A DNA stretch of 64,000 bases from Oscheius tipulae (lineage: Eukaryota; Nematoda; Chromadorea; Rhabditida; Rhabditidae). Location of the stretch: NCBI GenBank assembly GCA_037178975.1, contig JASJZH010000005.1:1178001-1242000 (forward strand), written 5' to 3'. Positions 1 through 11,460 of the stretch are shown here, in pieces. The notes below the pieces were generated by a model. It worked only from the letters and a program-made list of their open reading frames with translations, had not been told where the DNA came from and did no database searches. Within the stretch, counting starts at the first letter, position 1; every line of letters begins with the position of its first letter. Made by a program: the position numbers and the translations under genes.

Positions 1-1046
1 CGTTTTTGCAACCTGCCTACGCATTATATTTCCTTCAGGTAGCAGCCGGAAGAACGACACACGGCGTGTTATGCGCACTTTTTCAAACCGGGTGCAAATG
101 CCGCTCGTTTTCTTAAGTACAGTGTCCTACAGAAAACATGGTTTAAACCGGTTTTGGTGCTGAGTACCGTATACCTTACAGCGGCTGAAGAACTAATTTT
201 GTCCCGTCCTCAAAATAGGAAATTGGCGCGAGAAAAAGTGGCGACGCCTTTTGCATGCGCGTAACACGCCGTTGACAACGAGAAGCGTCAAGAAGGATCA
301 CCCGCTGACAAAACAAAATCCTCAACATCATTCGCCTTCATCTCTTCTCATCAACAAGTAAGCGTTTATCTTTGTTCCCTAGATTCACGAATAACCAGCA
401 GAAATGAGGAAGAAAGCGACGAAAGTAACACAGAGCTCGGTAAAGAGAAGAAAAATAAATGGTTATTTTGAATGACTACAAATCCGTCGAATTGAAAAAT
501 GCGCGCGAAAAGACGTTTGAACGAGGGGGCCGCCTGCCAAACTATTACTAATTTCCTCATCCAATATTTCACCGTTACCATGAGTCATATTCATTTTAAT
601 ATAACCCAAAAACCGCATCATTATCATTTTCCCTCCTATCTTTGTTTGTTTTTTGCCGAACATAACAAAAGTTCAAAAATTTCCTGCTTCAACGAATCCA
701 CATAGCTTTTGCTACTATCCAAAAATACTGCAGTGGAAGTCCATCATCAAATCAAACAAAATTAAAAACTTATTATTGCTTGGGCATCAGGGTTAAAAAG
801 CTACAAACCCCCACAATTTGTGTCAGGATTGGTTTTCTCTTCACGGCCCGTTCTGGCGGGCGGCTGTTGGAGAGTAGTGGCTTGTCGCGGGTTACGAGAT
901 AATACGGGTGCGAGTCGGGGGAACAGAGAGACTTGGACAAGAGGATTCTGATTGTTTATAAGGGTCTTTTTTGTCATTTTTCGTGGAACGTTCACTATTT
1001 TTGATACAGAGAGACAGAGACAGAGTGACAGAGTTAATAGACCTAC
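1..1046. other. Flank with no confident gene
   Basis: No convincing coding exon was found, although later exons of the RmlC-like gene might be expected here. An imperfect inverted repeat pairs about 58-78 (ACGGCGTGTTATGCGCA) with about 254-274, so a small MITE of about 215 bp is possible. Bases 512-560 (TTTGAACGAGGGGGCCGCC) have a diverged second copy near 12222-12270, which marks a dispersed repeat. A GACAGAGA simple repeat lies at about 1007-1032, inside the last visible RmlC intron. Confidence 0.4.
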
Positions 1047-2233
1047 CACAGAGACCAACTTCCCCATTCCTGGCTGAGTATGGAGACCCCTGACCACTCC
1101 GAAACGAGAGAATGAATGATTGTCCTGAAAACTGAGAATACGGATGAGAAAAGACAGCCGGACCTGCTTGAAGTCCTCCTTGAAGTTGAGCTCCTTCTCC
1201 CACTCAACCACGTTGAAGGTCTCAGAGAAGAAACCGCGGTCGTCGGGGAAGACCTGAACTTTTTGTAGTGAAGTAACTTAATGGAGAAAAATTGATCCGA
1301 CCCATTCTCCTCCCACAAGGCAATCAATGAAATCTTAGACCTTTAGAGATGAGCTTCTTCTATTCTATTTCACTTTTTATCTGTTAGAGGTAACACGGTT
1401 GTCAGTGATAAATCATCCGTAGAGGCTTGTATTTTATGAGCTTCGCCTGAAATATGTGGACGATCCAAAGCGCGGTTAATTGCATCTTACACTCCTGCAA
1501 CACCTTTATCTTGAAACTTTGTTCTGGACATTTTGTCAAAGTCATCGGATCTTTTCCGGAACAGTACACATGGTTGAGGTGCACAGCTTTGTACTTTTTA
1601 TGTTTCATGTCCTGCAATAGTCTTGACCAGCCTTCAGCTTATGCTGTTGAGCAGTGTCTGATTTCGAAACATTTCAAAGATGTTTATGAAAAAGTAAGTT
1701 CCCACAATATAATTTTAATAATAATAATAATAGTAATAACCGCTATATAATTTTGGTACTGATAATTTACTCAAAAAAATAAAACTAAACATGGCAAAAA
1801 GTTTGTTTCACCAGTTCATGAAGAAGCAAATAAGGACTTTGCGCTGATGATGTTGTCAACGGCTTTTCTCAAAAACATATTTCACTCTTTTGTTATAATT
1901 CATTTTAGAAACACTGTATGGTCATCTAGCTGGTTTTTCTCACTATAACAGGTTGGTTTGAAAAGAACAATTTTTTTTGAATAAACATACCGTATTTTCC
2001 AAGAGTGTTAGTTATGCTTCCATAGTATTGTTTACCATATCCCTCTACCCAATATTGCCAATATTAAATTTCTCTAACCAGCTCTATCTTCCACTCTTGA
2101 CAATCAGGCTTCTAAATTATAACCCCTCCCCTTTTTCCCGACTTACCTTCGGCTTGATGACCTTCAGATCCGGAATCTTCTGGATCGTCTCAATCTCGGC
2201 CTTGAATCTCTTCTCCACCTCCGGAACTGCCAT
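1047..2233 (-). CDS. RmlC-like dTDP-4-dehydrorhamnose 3,5-epimerase, 5' part (3 exons, incomplete)
   Basis: Three minus-strand exons join in phase 0: 2233-2147 (ATG start), 1253-1164 and 1124-1047, giving 85 residues. The joined protein reads ...VIKPKVFPDDRGFFSETFN..., then QDNHSFSRFGVVRGLH. This matches the start of the RmlC cupin family, including the conserved RGLH histidine, here near residue 75, that serves as catalytic base. The family makes dTDP-L-rhamnose, used for cuticle-associated glycans in nematodes. The second intron is only 39 nt. The exon ending at 1047 has a GTAGGT donor, so the gene continues, but I could not find the remaining half (GxVxDVAVDxR onward). It may lie beyond the window start or be lost. 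The gene starts 262 bp downstream of the PIN1-like stop on the same strand. Confidence 0.82.
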
Positions 2234-2360
2234 TTCTCGATCCTTTCCAAAGAAAAAAGTAGTAGTCAAGACAGTACGGGAAAGTCAGTAAGGGACGAAA
2301 ACGGTCTGTCTTTGTGTCCTTGACCCACGACCCCGATCTTATCCTTCCGTTTCATCGAAT

Positions 2361-2382
2361 CAGAGAGAGAGAGAGAGAGACC
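2361..2382. repeat. (GA)n microsatellite in PIN1-like 3' UTR
   Basis: An uninterrupted GA run follows the PIN1-like coding region. It lies just beyond the candidate polyadenylation signal in the direction of transcription. Confidence 0.9.
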
Positions 2383-2384
2383 GA

Positions 2385-2390
2385 TTTATT
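2385..2390 (-). terminator. AATAAA polyadenylation signal for the PIN1-like gene
   Basis: TTTATT on the plus strand is AATAAA on the minus strand. It lies 105 nt after the PIN1-like stop and upstream of the RmlC-like start, as expected for 3' end formation between two closely spaced genes. Confidence 0.6.
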
Positions 2391-2495
2391 CTTTCAGCAA
2401 AACACATAAATAACTGTGAGATGATACGGGCGAGAAGGTATAGAGTATATTTAGGTACAGAAATAAGGGGAGTGTAGGGGATTATGAAATTAAAA

Positions 2496-5291
2496 TTAGG
2501 CGAGGCGCCAGATAATGTGGAGTCCCGAGTCAGTGTCCACGATGCCGCTCATCTGGCCGACGTCCAGAGCAAAGCTGGCGTCCTCGAACGGCTTCTGCAT
2601 TTGGCGGCGGCCGAACATCTGAAAATTGTCTCGTTTTTGTTGCACACATAGTATAAAATCACTAGAAAATTCTAATCTGTTTCAGGCTTTGGATAAAAAA
2701 GCTCCAAATGACTAGAAATCACGCCACAAAATGTAAGGTACGTCCTACCTTACGGTGATTTTGGAAAATTACTCATTCTACAAACTTACAGTATTTCAAA
2801 AACCCCTAACGTATATTTAAACTAAGTGGAGTGCGAAATTGCGAACCTAACAAGAACACTGCGACTCGAGGCGCCTATTTCAGTACTACTAGTTTTTGAA
2901 CAGTTTGTCAATTTCCAAGATGTCCTGACTGAACACATCAGTCTGGCAAATAATATTTTGTCATTTTATTTCTGCCAGCCTGTCAAGGATTCTGTACTAC
3001 TCAGCTTGTCATCTACCATCTGAATATTTTTGACAAATTTTAAAACAAAAACCCACCCCGAGATCTCCTCCCTTCCTGGCCGAGCTACAGTCGCTGTACT
3101 CCGAGGCGAGCTTCTGGAACTTGGCGAGCGGGTCGTCGGCAGACTTGATCTGCTCGATGTATTCTGGAAAATATGATTGTTATTTGACTACCGAAGACAG
3201 GATGGAATAAAATATTTTGGACGGTTTTTGGATATAAGGTGTCTTTGAAACCTATTACCACGATTTTCTGACACTGGAAGAATTTCAAGGAAACTCGATT
3301 TTTTCATTTTTGCTGGAGATTGGGCCGCTCTTACTTTGGACAAAAATGACTCCAAGGGTGTAAAGGATAGATTTTGACAAAGACGCTGCACCAACTTTAC
3401 GCCTTTGACTCGAGTGCACAAGTATAATAATAAACAGGTAGAAGTTTTTGGGAAGCAGATGTAATAGAAAATTATGACTGTCGCTTAGAAAATTTCCACC
3501 TTATCTCGAGCTCTTGAAACATTTTAGTTTCCCCCAAATCTTGTCAGATATTTTTCAGATACGATAATCAGAAAAAAATATCCACTAAACATTCTGGGCA
3601 TTTCCGATTATAAGGTTTCAATGAAACATATGACTTTATTCCGTAACCTGGACCGTCTAATCTCCCAATTGCAGTACTTTTTCACATTCTCTGTCTGTTT
3701 TTCTCTAAAAGGTTTCGGTCGACTTAAAAAAAATCCTATTCCTGATCAGAACTTTTTTCTTACAATTTTGACCTTATACGATGTCATTGAAACTAGTCTT
3801 TCCAAATTTTGTTCAAAAAGCAACAAAAAAGTAACTAACCTTCCAGAATCCTCCTCGCGTCATCCTTGGATCGGGTAATCTTGTCCGAGCGCCAGCTGGC
3901 CGGACGACGACTGCCAGAATGCTTGACAAGAATGTGAGCTGCCTGGACTTCGTTTAGATCGGATCCCTTGCCGAAGGCTGGCTCCGTTGGGCGCTCCCAC
4001 TGGCTGCGGCCGGTGGCGTTGTTGAAGAAGTAGACCGTGTCTGGAAAATGAGATTTTTATGATTGCTTCAAAATTCGACTTGAAATGTTTTACCAAAATA
4101 TTATAAGTACAACGATATCGTTACATGTGCTAGATACGTTCTCTCTCAGGAAAAACGGCAAATGTTTCACAAAAACTTGAAATAATCGTATATTTCCAGT
4201 CACAGTAATGTCGACTTTTCATCTAACTAGGGAAGGGTTTTAGTTGCCCGCGGGCAAAAACCTAAACCGTAGTAAGATAAAAAAAAACCGGACGCTAGCT
4301 TATTACCATAGTTCATCCTAAAAAGCATCATTTCTTACAGCTGCTACATTTCGCTACTTTGTCAGGATTTTACTACAAAAATATGTTTCACCAAAAGCTG
4401 ATATGCAGCAAAGTCTCGATTTTAGAGAATCCTTCTTCTGGCTTCAAATCTTATTTTCTCTTGCAAGGAAGTTTCTCAACGTACTTTCCTGGCTCTAAAC
4501 TGAGTTTTCGAGGGTATTTCAAGTAAAATATTTTTTACCAAAACCTGATATAGCCACGAGTTTACTGTTGCACTTTTGGATTTGACCTCTTTTTCAAAAT
4601 TTCATGTTTCATCAAGGTTTGTAGAGCTAAAATGATTCACGGAAGCTAGATATAGTCAGTTTAGATTCAACACTATGTCAGCGATTTCGGTTTTCATATT
4701 TTTATTTTTCCACGAAACAATTGAATCCCTTTCAAAGTTTGATAGTCCTAGCCCTTAAAATCTTCCTTACCCTTATTGTTTCTCGAAATTTTCGAAGAAA
4801 TGTTTCACCTATTCCTCCAGAAAGTTAAAATCTTTGATGTTTACTCCATTTTCCACTTTTTATTTTTTACTGAATTTAGATGGGTATAGTCTGTTCACAA
4901 AAAAAAACAACCAAACGACCAGGCATCGCGGGCTTTTTTTTGGCGCGGATTCAAAGGGCTAAAAATTAGCTTCAAGTATTTCGTTCATCAAACAATTTCA
5001 TCTTTTCCCGTATTTTTAGCTATTTTTCCGTTTTGTTTTTTGTTAAAACCGAATATTCCGGTTAAAACAAGCGAAAATGGAGAAAAACGATGTAAAAGAC
5101 GAAGAAAAATGATTGAAAAGATGAACTTATTGAAATTCTAACCAATTTTGAGCTGTTTGAATCCGCGCCAAAAAAAGCCCGCGATGCCTGGTCGTTTGGT
5201 TGTTTTTTGTGAACAGACTATATGTAAAAAACTAACTGTTGGTCCGGCTCATTCTCTTCTCCCATCCAGCAGGCAAGTCTGCGTCCGACAT
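2496..5291 (-). CDS. PIN1: PIN1-like WW-domain peptidyl-prolyl cis/trans isomerase (4 exons)
   Basis: Exons are 5291-5237, 4040-3840, 3163-3057 and 2618-2496. They keep frame and give 161 residues; human PIN1 has 163. Residues 6-36 are a WW domain ([11 protein letters not shown] ... SQWERP). The parvulin domain follows, with [16 protein letters not shown] (active-site His and the phosphate-binding Arg pair), [13 protein letters not shown] (active-site Cys), [11 protein letters not shown] and GLHII. The enzyme isomerises pSer/pThr-Pro bonds in the nucleus and cytoplasm. All key residues are present, so it should be active. One change is Met-Phe-Gly-Arg-Arg where human has Ala-Phe-Ser-Arg-Gly. 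Intron 1 holds a foldback MITE. The gene starts 170 bp after the FOXRED1-like stop, with a TTTTTTCCAG acceptor just upstream of its ATG. Confidence 0.96.
4887..5220. mobile_element. Foldback MITE in PIN1-like intron 1
   Basis: The element is an imperfect palindrome whose outer arms (about 4887-4955 and 5155-5220, starting TAGTCTGTTCACAAAA) are nearly perfect complements. Similarity continues inward through GGCGCGGATTCAAA and CATCTTTTC to an AATATT centre near 5054. TA dinucleotides flank it (4885-4886 and 5221-5222), as for a Tc1/mariner-type target duplication. There is no coding capacity. Confidence 0.85.
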
Positions 5292-5318
5292 CGTCTTGTT
5301 TTTCCTGGAAAAAACGAC
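5292..5318 (-). promoter_or_regulatory. Splice acceptor 13 nt upstream of the PIN1-like ATG (possible trans-splice site)
   Basis: The minus strand reads TTTTTTCCAG, then 13 nt, then ATG. The upstream gene's stop is only 170 bp away, so an internal 5' UTR intron would have to be very short. In a nematode this placement suits spliced-leader trans-splicing of a downstream operon gene. No spliced-leader gene is visible here. Confidence 0.5.
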
Positions 5319-5461
5319 TAAATTTTACATCGAAATGGAGTTTTCAAGGCACAAACAGTCGAAAAACGTTTACGCACGACGACAAGGTTGTAAAAGTACA
5401 AAAAAACTTCATTTTTGAACAAGAAAAGCATGAAACTCAACAAAAAAACTATCTAAAATCT

Positions 5462-8400
5462 CTATGCCCTCATTTTCTCCTCTATCCTGTCGGCTTTGAC
5501 GATTCTTCGCATGTCGAATTTGCGCATGTTGATGTTGATGTAGGCGCCGTCGTAGAGACGCTCGGCAAAGCCTCGGGCCGCGGCGATGCTGTGCATTGGA
5601 CCTCTAAAACATGGAGTTTGTACTGGTCAAAATGGTAGAAATAGGGAAAATGGCCAAAAAATGTTTTTGAGGTTACAAGGAGACTCTAAAAGCTAATTTC
5701 AATCAATATTTGGGCATATTACAAGCTTTTCAACTGTTCAAAAATCTTTCATGTTTTAGAAATTTATTTGAATTCCTGTGTGCTCCAATTTTCAATGATT
5801 TCCCGACCATCAGACCGGTACCTTATGGCTAAAAAAAAGTTCCCGAAAACAAACTAACCTCTCCCCAAAGCCGCAGATCATATGTAGATTCTGGTACAGA
5901 GGATGTTCGCCGATCACGGGGGCCGAATCGAAGGTGTTCACGGGCTGATAGCCGGCCCAGGCATTTTTTATCTTCGCCGTCGCGAATCCCGGGCATCTTT
6001 TGACCAAAATGGGCCAGATTCGGTCATAGAATTCATTATAGTCCACTTCGAGACTGCTATGATCCATTTTGTCGTCTTCTTCCTGAAATTTTTGGGTGAA
6101 AAATTGAACTTTTGTGGGTCAAATTAGATGAAAAAGATGACAAAAACTTACTTTGCTTGGATTCCTGCCTACCAGGAACGTCTTCCCGACCTCGTCCTGG
6201 CGTAAATGTACTCCAGAGGGGTCGATGAGGAAGGGAAGATCCACCGGGACGTCTGGAGCGTGGACGACGAAGATTTGACGCTTGCGAGGCTGTATAGGTA
6301 CGGGGACCGCGAGGAGACCGTTTCCTTTTCCTGGAGTTCAGATTTTAACTTTTGTTTCGAGATTGATATCATACTGATACCGGCCCAAATACGTCACTCT
6401 TTTATGCAGAATTTAAAACAGAACGCGTTGGACAAGGAATCGTCAGAAAAGTTGCAAATTCTGCGTCGGATGGATGCCAAGATGGTATGAAAAAGCCTGT
6501 ATCTTCAAAAAACAAGAATCTCTCGTTATAAAATCGAACTGGACCTGGCGTAACAATTCTAGAATCTTTACAAGGTTGTGAATGTCGATGATTGTTGATA
6601 TTTGAGGTGGATGGAGCTTATTTTAAAATGAGAAAAGTGGAAAAAAGATGCTACAGTATGCCAACGAACCATTGTCTACAAAATTTTTAAAAAAGAAACA
6701 AGTTAGAAGCGACTAGCACCAAGAAAAGTTATTATTTTTTTCTAGGGATTCTAGAAAAAGCACTCTCTTTCGTTTTGCCCGAAAATTGAGTTTTTAAAAA
6801 CTTTTACAAGTGGCTAGACGATACGGGAGAGACGTCTTGACGTGGTAGAAGCTCGAATTGTTCTTTGCGACGTTCAGGTCAGGAGATCAAGTCAGATCAT
6901 GCTTCTCAAAACTCTTGAACCGGTCAACTTCCTCGGTTCTCCTTCCAAACCGGATTCTCATGGTTTCTGTGACGGAAATGTTCACGCTTTTAGGCAAACG
7001 TTGTCTTAGAGCCACCAGAGTTCAAAAAACAAGAAGAACCCACCAATTCCGGCCATCTCTGCAACCTTCCCAGCCCATGGTCCGGCACAGTTAACGATCT
7101 GAAAGGCACGGATCGGCCTGGCCGAAGCATCCGTCATCTGGGCTCGTACGTAGGCTCCAATTATTCTCTGAGATCTCCATTTGGCGTCGTCCGCGGTTCC
7201 AGCTTCCTCGTCCGCGGCGAAATTCTCCGATTTGGGTCGAAGACGCTCAAATTCGAAGCCCTCCACCTCGCCCTTCACGTACTGAAAAACATGATCATTC
7301 CAACCTATTTTTTGGTAAAAAATCAACCGTTTTTGGTCCGAAAACACCCAAAAAATGTACCTGAACTCCCAGAGTGATATTCTTTTCGCGAATGGCTGCC
7401 AGGAGCTGCCACGTGTCGATAGTTCCCTCATTTTCCAGGCCATAGGAGCCGAGCAGGACGTCGTCAAAATTCATCGAGGGGAAACGCTGCTGGAGGTCTT
7501 CTTTTTGAAGTAGGGCCACCCGAGCACCTTTGTCACTGAAAGATGGGGTGTTTGAGGTGGATTTTGGTGGGATTTGACGGGAAACGTATAGCAAAAAAGT
7601 GAAGAATGAACAAAGGATTCTGTTCAAAAGGAAGGTTGCTTACAGCGAGATTTTCGTCTCGAAACCCAAACTTCAGGCGGCAGTTCAAATCAGGCTTGTT
7701 GGCTATTTTTAGTTAACAGTCAGCGCCTCATTTTTCCCAGGTCTTTGGGATCTCTGTCTTCATGCGGCGGACAAATTCACTATTTATCGAATATTGAGGA
7801 ACCCAAAACAAGACGAAGATAAGAGGACAGGGAAGAAAATCCGAATAGCACCGATTTGAATCCGCGCGCATTCTGGGTCTCGAGACGTAAAGCTCTGGCC
7901 AAATTGTAAGCCGTCTTCCTTTTGAACAGAGTATAGATCTGTTCACTCGATAATAGCCGAATTTGTTAAGGCTTTTGTGCCATTTTTGTAAGACTTTGAC
8001 GCCGGTAAAGATGGCGTCACTTGTCATTGGAAAACAGTCCCAGTTTTAGAGGGTATTCGGATTGTTTGGTGAGGAAAAAACAAACAAAAAAACGTATGGT
8101 ACCAGATATGGCCGGGTTTGTTGAGTGATTTTTGGTCATTTTTTCAAGCGGTTAAAACAGAGCGCTTTCGAAGTTAAATAGGATCCGTTTCTGGTCTAGA
8201 AATTCAGGGAAGAAAGATTAAAAAATTTGAATGTAGACTTTCTCGACGTGCTCATGTTTTTTTCAGCAAACTATTGCGTCTTTTCGGAGGCTGCCAGTAC
8301 GGCGGAGCATCTAATATCTCCGAATACTGTTACAAAAAATGAATAAAAAGGAGCTTACACTTGAATTTTCCAGTTGTTCTTCATCTCCTCGACTTCCTTC

Positions 8401-9129
8401 TCATTTGTAGCCAGATGTAGGTAGCCTGTTGCGAAGAAGTGCACGTCTGGGGGCTCGTTATCTGCAATTTCACTCATTTTCAGACCCCCTAAACACCCAC
8501 CCAATATCCTCAAATGCTCCCCAGCATGTCTCAGAAACTCAGCACTGAAGAGGGACATCTCCACGTGCTCCGGCAGACTGAACTGTTGACTGATACCCCC
8601 GGTGGAAAGCATTGTGCTGCTCTGCGCGAATTTATCGTTGTTTTCCACGACCACCACCTAAAAAACAGACTAAATTTTCCCGGAAAATAGGCGCGGAACC
8701 TTGAGATCCTCGTCCCGGAAGCGCTGCTTGAGCCAGTAGGCAGTAGAGCTGCCTGTGAGGCCTCCGCCAATGATGAGAACCTCGCAGCGGTATGGAAAGA
8801 CCTCCAAGTCGAGTGTGCCATGCTTCATGTGGGCTATGGGGTGGCGGCGCTGGAAGGCGTCACGTCGGGCCTGAAAATATAGGAGTGTCGGACAAAAAAC
8901 CTCTCCCAAAACCGACCTCATCGTATCGCCTCTTCCACCGCCTGAAGTCGTAGGTCAGTCCGTGCCAGACGCGCTTCATCACATCTTCGCCGGGCTCAAA
9001 GTGGCGCTCGTTCTCGAAATTCTGCCATCGGGCCGGGACCGAGGTGCTGATCGGACGACTGCTGGTACTGCTGCAGGCTGCTCGACAGCAGAGCTGCGTG
9101 GCCAGACGCCGATAGACGGCTGTCTGCAT
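5462..9129 (-). CDS. FOXRED1: FOXRED1-like mitochondrial FAD-dependent oxidoreductase (9 exons)
   Basis: Exons are 9129-8917, 8870-8700, 8657-8501, 8461-8359, 7535-7361, 7281-7044, 6330-6152, 6082-5859 and 5603-5462. All junctions keep frame and give 533 residues; the human protein has 486. The Arg/Ser/Thr-rich N-terminus looks like a mitochondrial presequence. A Rossmann motif VLIIGGGLTG lies at residues 102-111. STGGISQQFSLPE, YLHLATNEKEVE, VDKGARVALL, IVNCAGPWAG, PRKRQIFVV, IKNAWAGYQPVNTFD and a short C-terminal GPMHSIAAARG segment follow FOXRED1 order. FOXRED1 supports complex I assembly at the mitochondrial inner membrane. Intron 2 is 42 nt. The gene is first in the tight FOXRED1-PIN1-RmlC string. 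Its upstream side has a possible acceptor (CAAGCTTACAG), so a 5' UTR exon or trans-splice is possible. Confidence 0.95.
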
Positions 9130-10060
9130 CTTCTGGGCCGGCTGGTGGCCTGTAAGCTTGAAATTTGTAAAAGAAAAGAGAAAAAGAGGTCAAGAATGAA
9201 CTTTGAAGATGAGATCGGGTTCAAGATCTATGGTTCGGCCAGCTTATCGAACTTTTCCAGGTCTTCTTGGTTAGCGACATTCGCCTACCTCTATTGTCGA
9301 GTACTTGGAAGCTTTTTCGTCAAGAAACACCTAGGAACTCACGCAAAAATGAGCAAGAAAGATGTCAAGGACGGTCAGAAGAGGGAAAACAAGGACTGCG
9401 CTACAATTAGCCTGATTTTCCTTTGAATTTGTAATCAAAGGGATCGCTAGCTGTTTTTGGACCTCTTAGGGAGAGAAAGATCAAGAAAATAGAGGAAACG
9501 GGGAAGAAAATGGCAAAAAAAGACCTTTTCAGCTTGTAGCTTTCCTACTTTTAGAGTTTGGTCAGTTTTTGTTTCTAGTATCTTGTAGAGACCGTCTAAC
9601 ATGAAAGGCAGGAAAAATGCACAAAAACAGCAGCATATTTGAGCGAGAATGACTAGGAAAACGGAGAGCTAGAAAGGAAAGGCATTCGAGAGCCGGCAAC
9701 TTGTAAACAGTGCGCCAAGGCCAGCTTAGCAACATTCTGCAAAACTGTAGACCTTGACCATTTCAACAATTATGTAGAACATCAAAAAGTCGAAATTTAG
9801 TTCTAGTACCCGAAAATGGAGGCCGCAACTGAGTTCACCTCCAACAACTTCCTCAAACAGTTTTTCCTGTCCCATTAGCAGACTCCCCTTTTTCACGACT
9901 GAGCGAGTTCCTACCCAAAGGTTGCGCAATCGCAATCCAGCTAATGGATAGCCTAATCACTTCGTCCTACGTCCGACTGTATCGAAGAGGACATGAATTT
10001 GCGCTATTATCCAAGCTATTTGCAGCTCTACCAATTTCATAATGAGGTAGGTTCAGACAG

Positions 10061-10150
10061 TCAACAAGTCTCTCTGTCTGTCTGTCTCTCTGTGTCTCAG
10101 TCTCTCTTTGTCTCTCTGTCTGTCTCTCTGTCCCTCTGTCCATCTGTCTT
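10061..10150. repeat. (CTGT/CTCT)n simple repeat
   Basis: Irregular runs of CTGTCTCTCTGT. The same tract type recurs at about 16270, 30280, 34375, 48000, 55920 and 63880, so it is a genome-wide microsatellite class in this organism. Confidence 0.9.
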
Positions 10151-11330
10151 CCTATCCCCGTTTAAAATTGCCTATTCACTCATTCAACCATTACCTGAAT
10201 AACCTTGTCATCACATTCAAAAATGTCTCCTACTCTTCAGTTTCAACATAGAGCTCGCAGTGAAATTTGTGTTTGCTCTCCTTCTCCCTCATTCCAGTTG
10301 CAGGCGCTGTGATATTGCTCCCCTTATTTGGCAAATTCTCAATCTTACAAATTGTTCCGGAGACTCATGTTTCATCGAGCCATGTAGTCAGTAAGACTTT
10401 CGAAATGTTGATTTATATGCAAAAAACACTTTTTCACAAAGAATCTGCCAACTTGTCACTTCTTGGCCAATTTCTTCAATTTCTTTTTTTCACCCAGACA
10501 TTTGTGCCTTTACATTAGCTCTTCAACTATTTTCCTGTATACTAATTCCGTTAGACATTTCCTGTTACCATAAGCATAATCTTCCGGGTTTTTTCTGACT
10601 TTTCCAGGAGGATTCTTTATTTTTCATCGTCAGCTTTCTGACTGCCTGGAGAGCAGATACATACGGCATTCTTGTGAAACATTTATCATAGACAGAGACA
10701 GTCATTCTTCTATTGGTTGTTCTAACAGTTCCGAGTACGCATCATTTTTGAGTTCAGTAGTCAAACCTTATAATTTCAGAGAAACTTTGTATAAACGACA
10801 TTCCTAAAGGAGTAACAGTCGTTGTTTTTAGGATCATTCAAGCATTCTCTTGTTTTTTACTCTCGCAGTATATGATAGTAGCGTTTTCCTATTACACCAG
10901 GCATGTGAAACACAAATCTTGCCAACCTTCAAGTTTTCAGCGTGAAGAAACTTTAGATTTCACACCCTTATGGCTTGTTCACCACCTAGAGACGCCCTGA
11001 CTGGAAAATGATAAGTTAGTACGCTGAAACGCTTATAGTTTTCAACTTCTTCCCAATTACTTGCGATGGTTTTTTCAAAACTTTTCTTCATAACCTTCTC
11101 GGTCCACAACACAACCTAGTTACAAAACGGTCTTATTTTTGTTTCTAGGTGAGCACAGTATCTTTTTAACAATTCGACTTGAAATGCAGTAGCTGTCTCT
11201 CTGTCCTCCTATTCCTCTGTATCTGTGTCTCTGTATTTTCCGATAACCCTTGTCTCCCTTTTCTCAGTACAGACAACAAAAGATGTCAGGCCTAGTCATA
11301 ACATTTGTCCTTGCACACAGACACAGAAAA

Positions 11331-11460
11331 GGGGCGTGGGAGCCGCCCCACACATCTTTTTAGGGAGGCCCGACCCCTGAGGGCTGACTCATCCTTTCTC
11401 CTCTCAACCACGACCTAGAGTGTCATTTGTTGCCACTGCCCCCCTCAATTTCTCAAGATG
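11331..11460. promoter_or_regulatory. GC-rich island with GGGGCGTGGG and TGACTCA
   Basis: In AT-rich DNA this island carries GGGGCGTGGG (11331-11340, KLF/SP-like), a short GGGGCGTGGGAGCCGCCCCA near-palindrome and TGACTCA (11385-11391, an AP-1/bZIP core). Similar islands with TGACTCA or TGAGTCA occur at 13792 and 33329. An enhancer role is inferred from composition and motif only. Confidence 0.3.

Noticed and set aside
801..1211. 136-codon minus frame including RmlC sequence
   Set aside because: Only the part between splice sites is RmlC. The tail (LVQVSLFPRLAPVL...) reads through introns and does not continue the cupin.
10061..10150. Reading the CTGTCTCT tracts as functional elements
   Set aside because: They are simple microsatellites found in introns, UTR and intergenic DNA alike, with no fixed position relative to genes.
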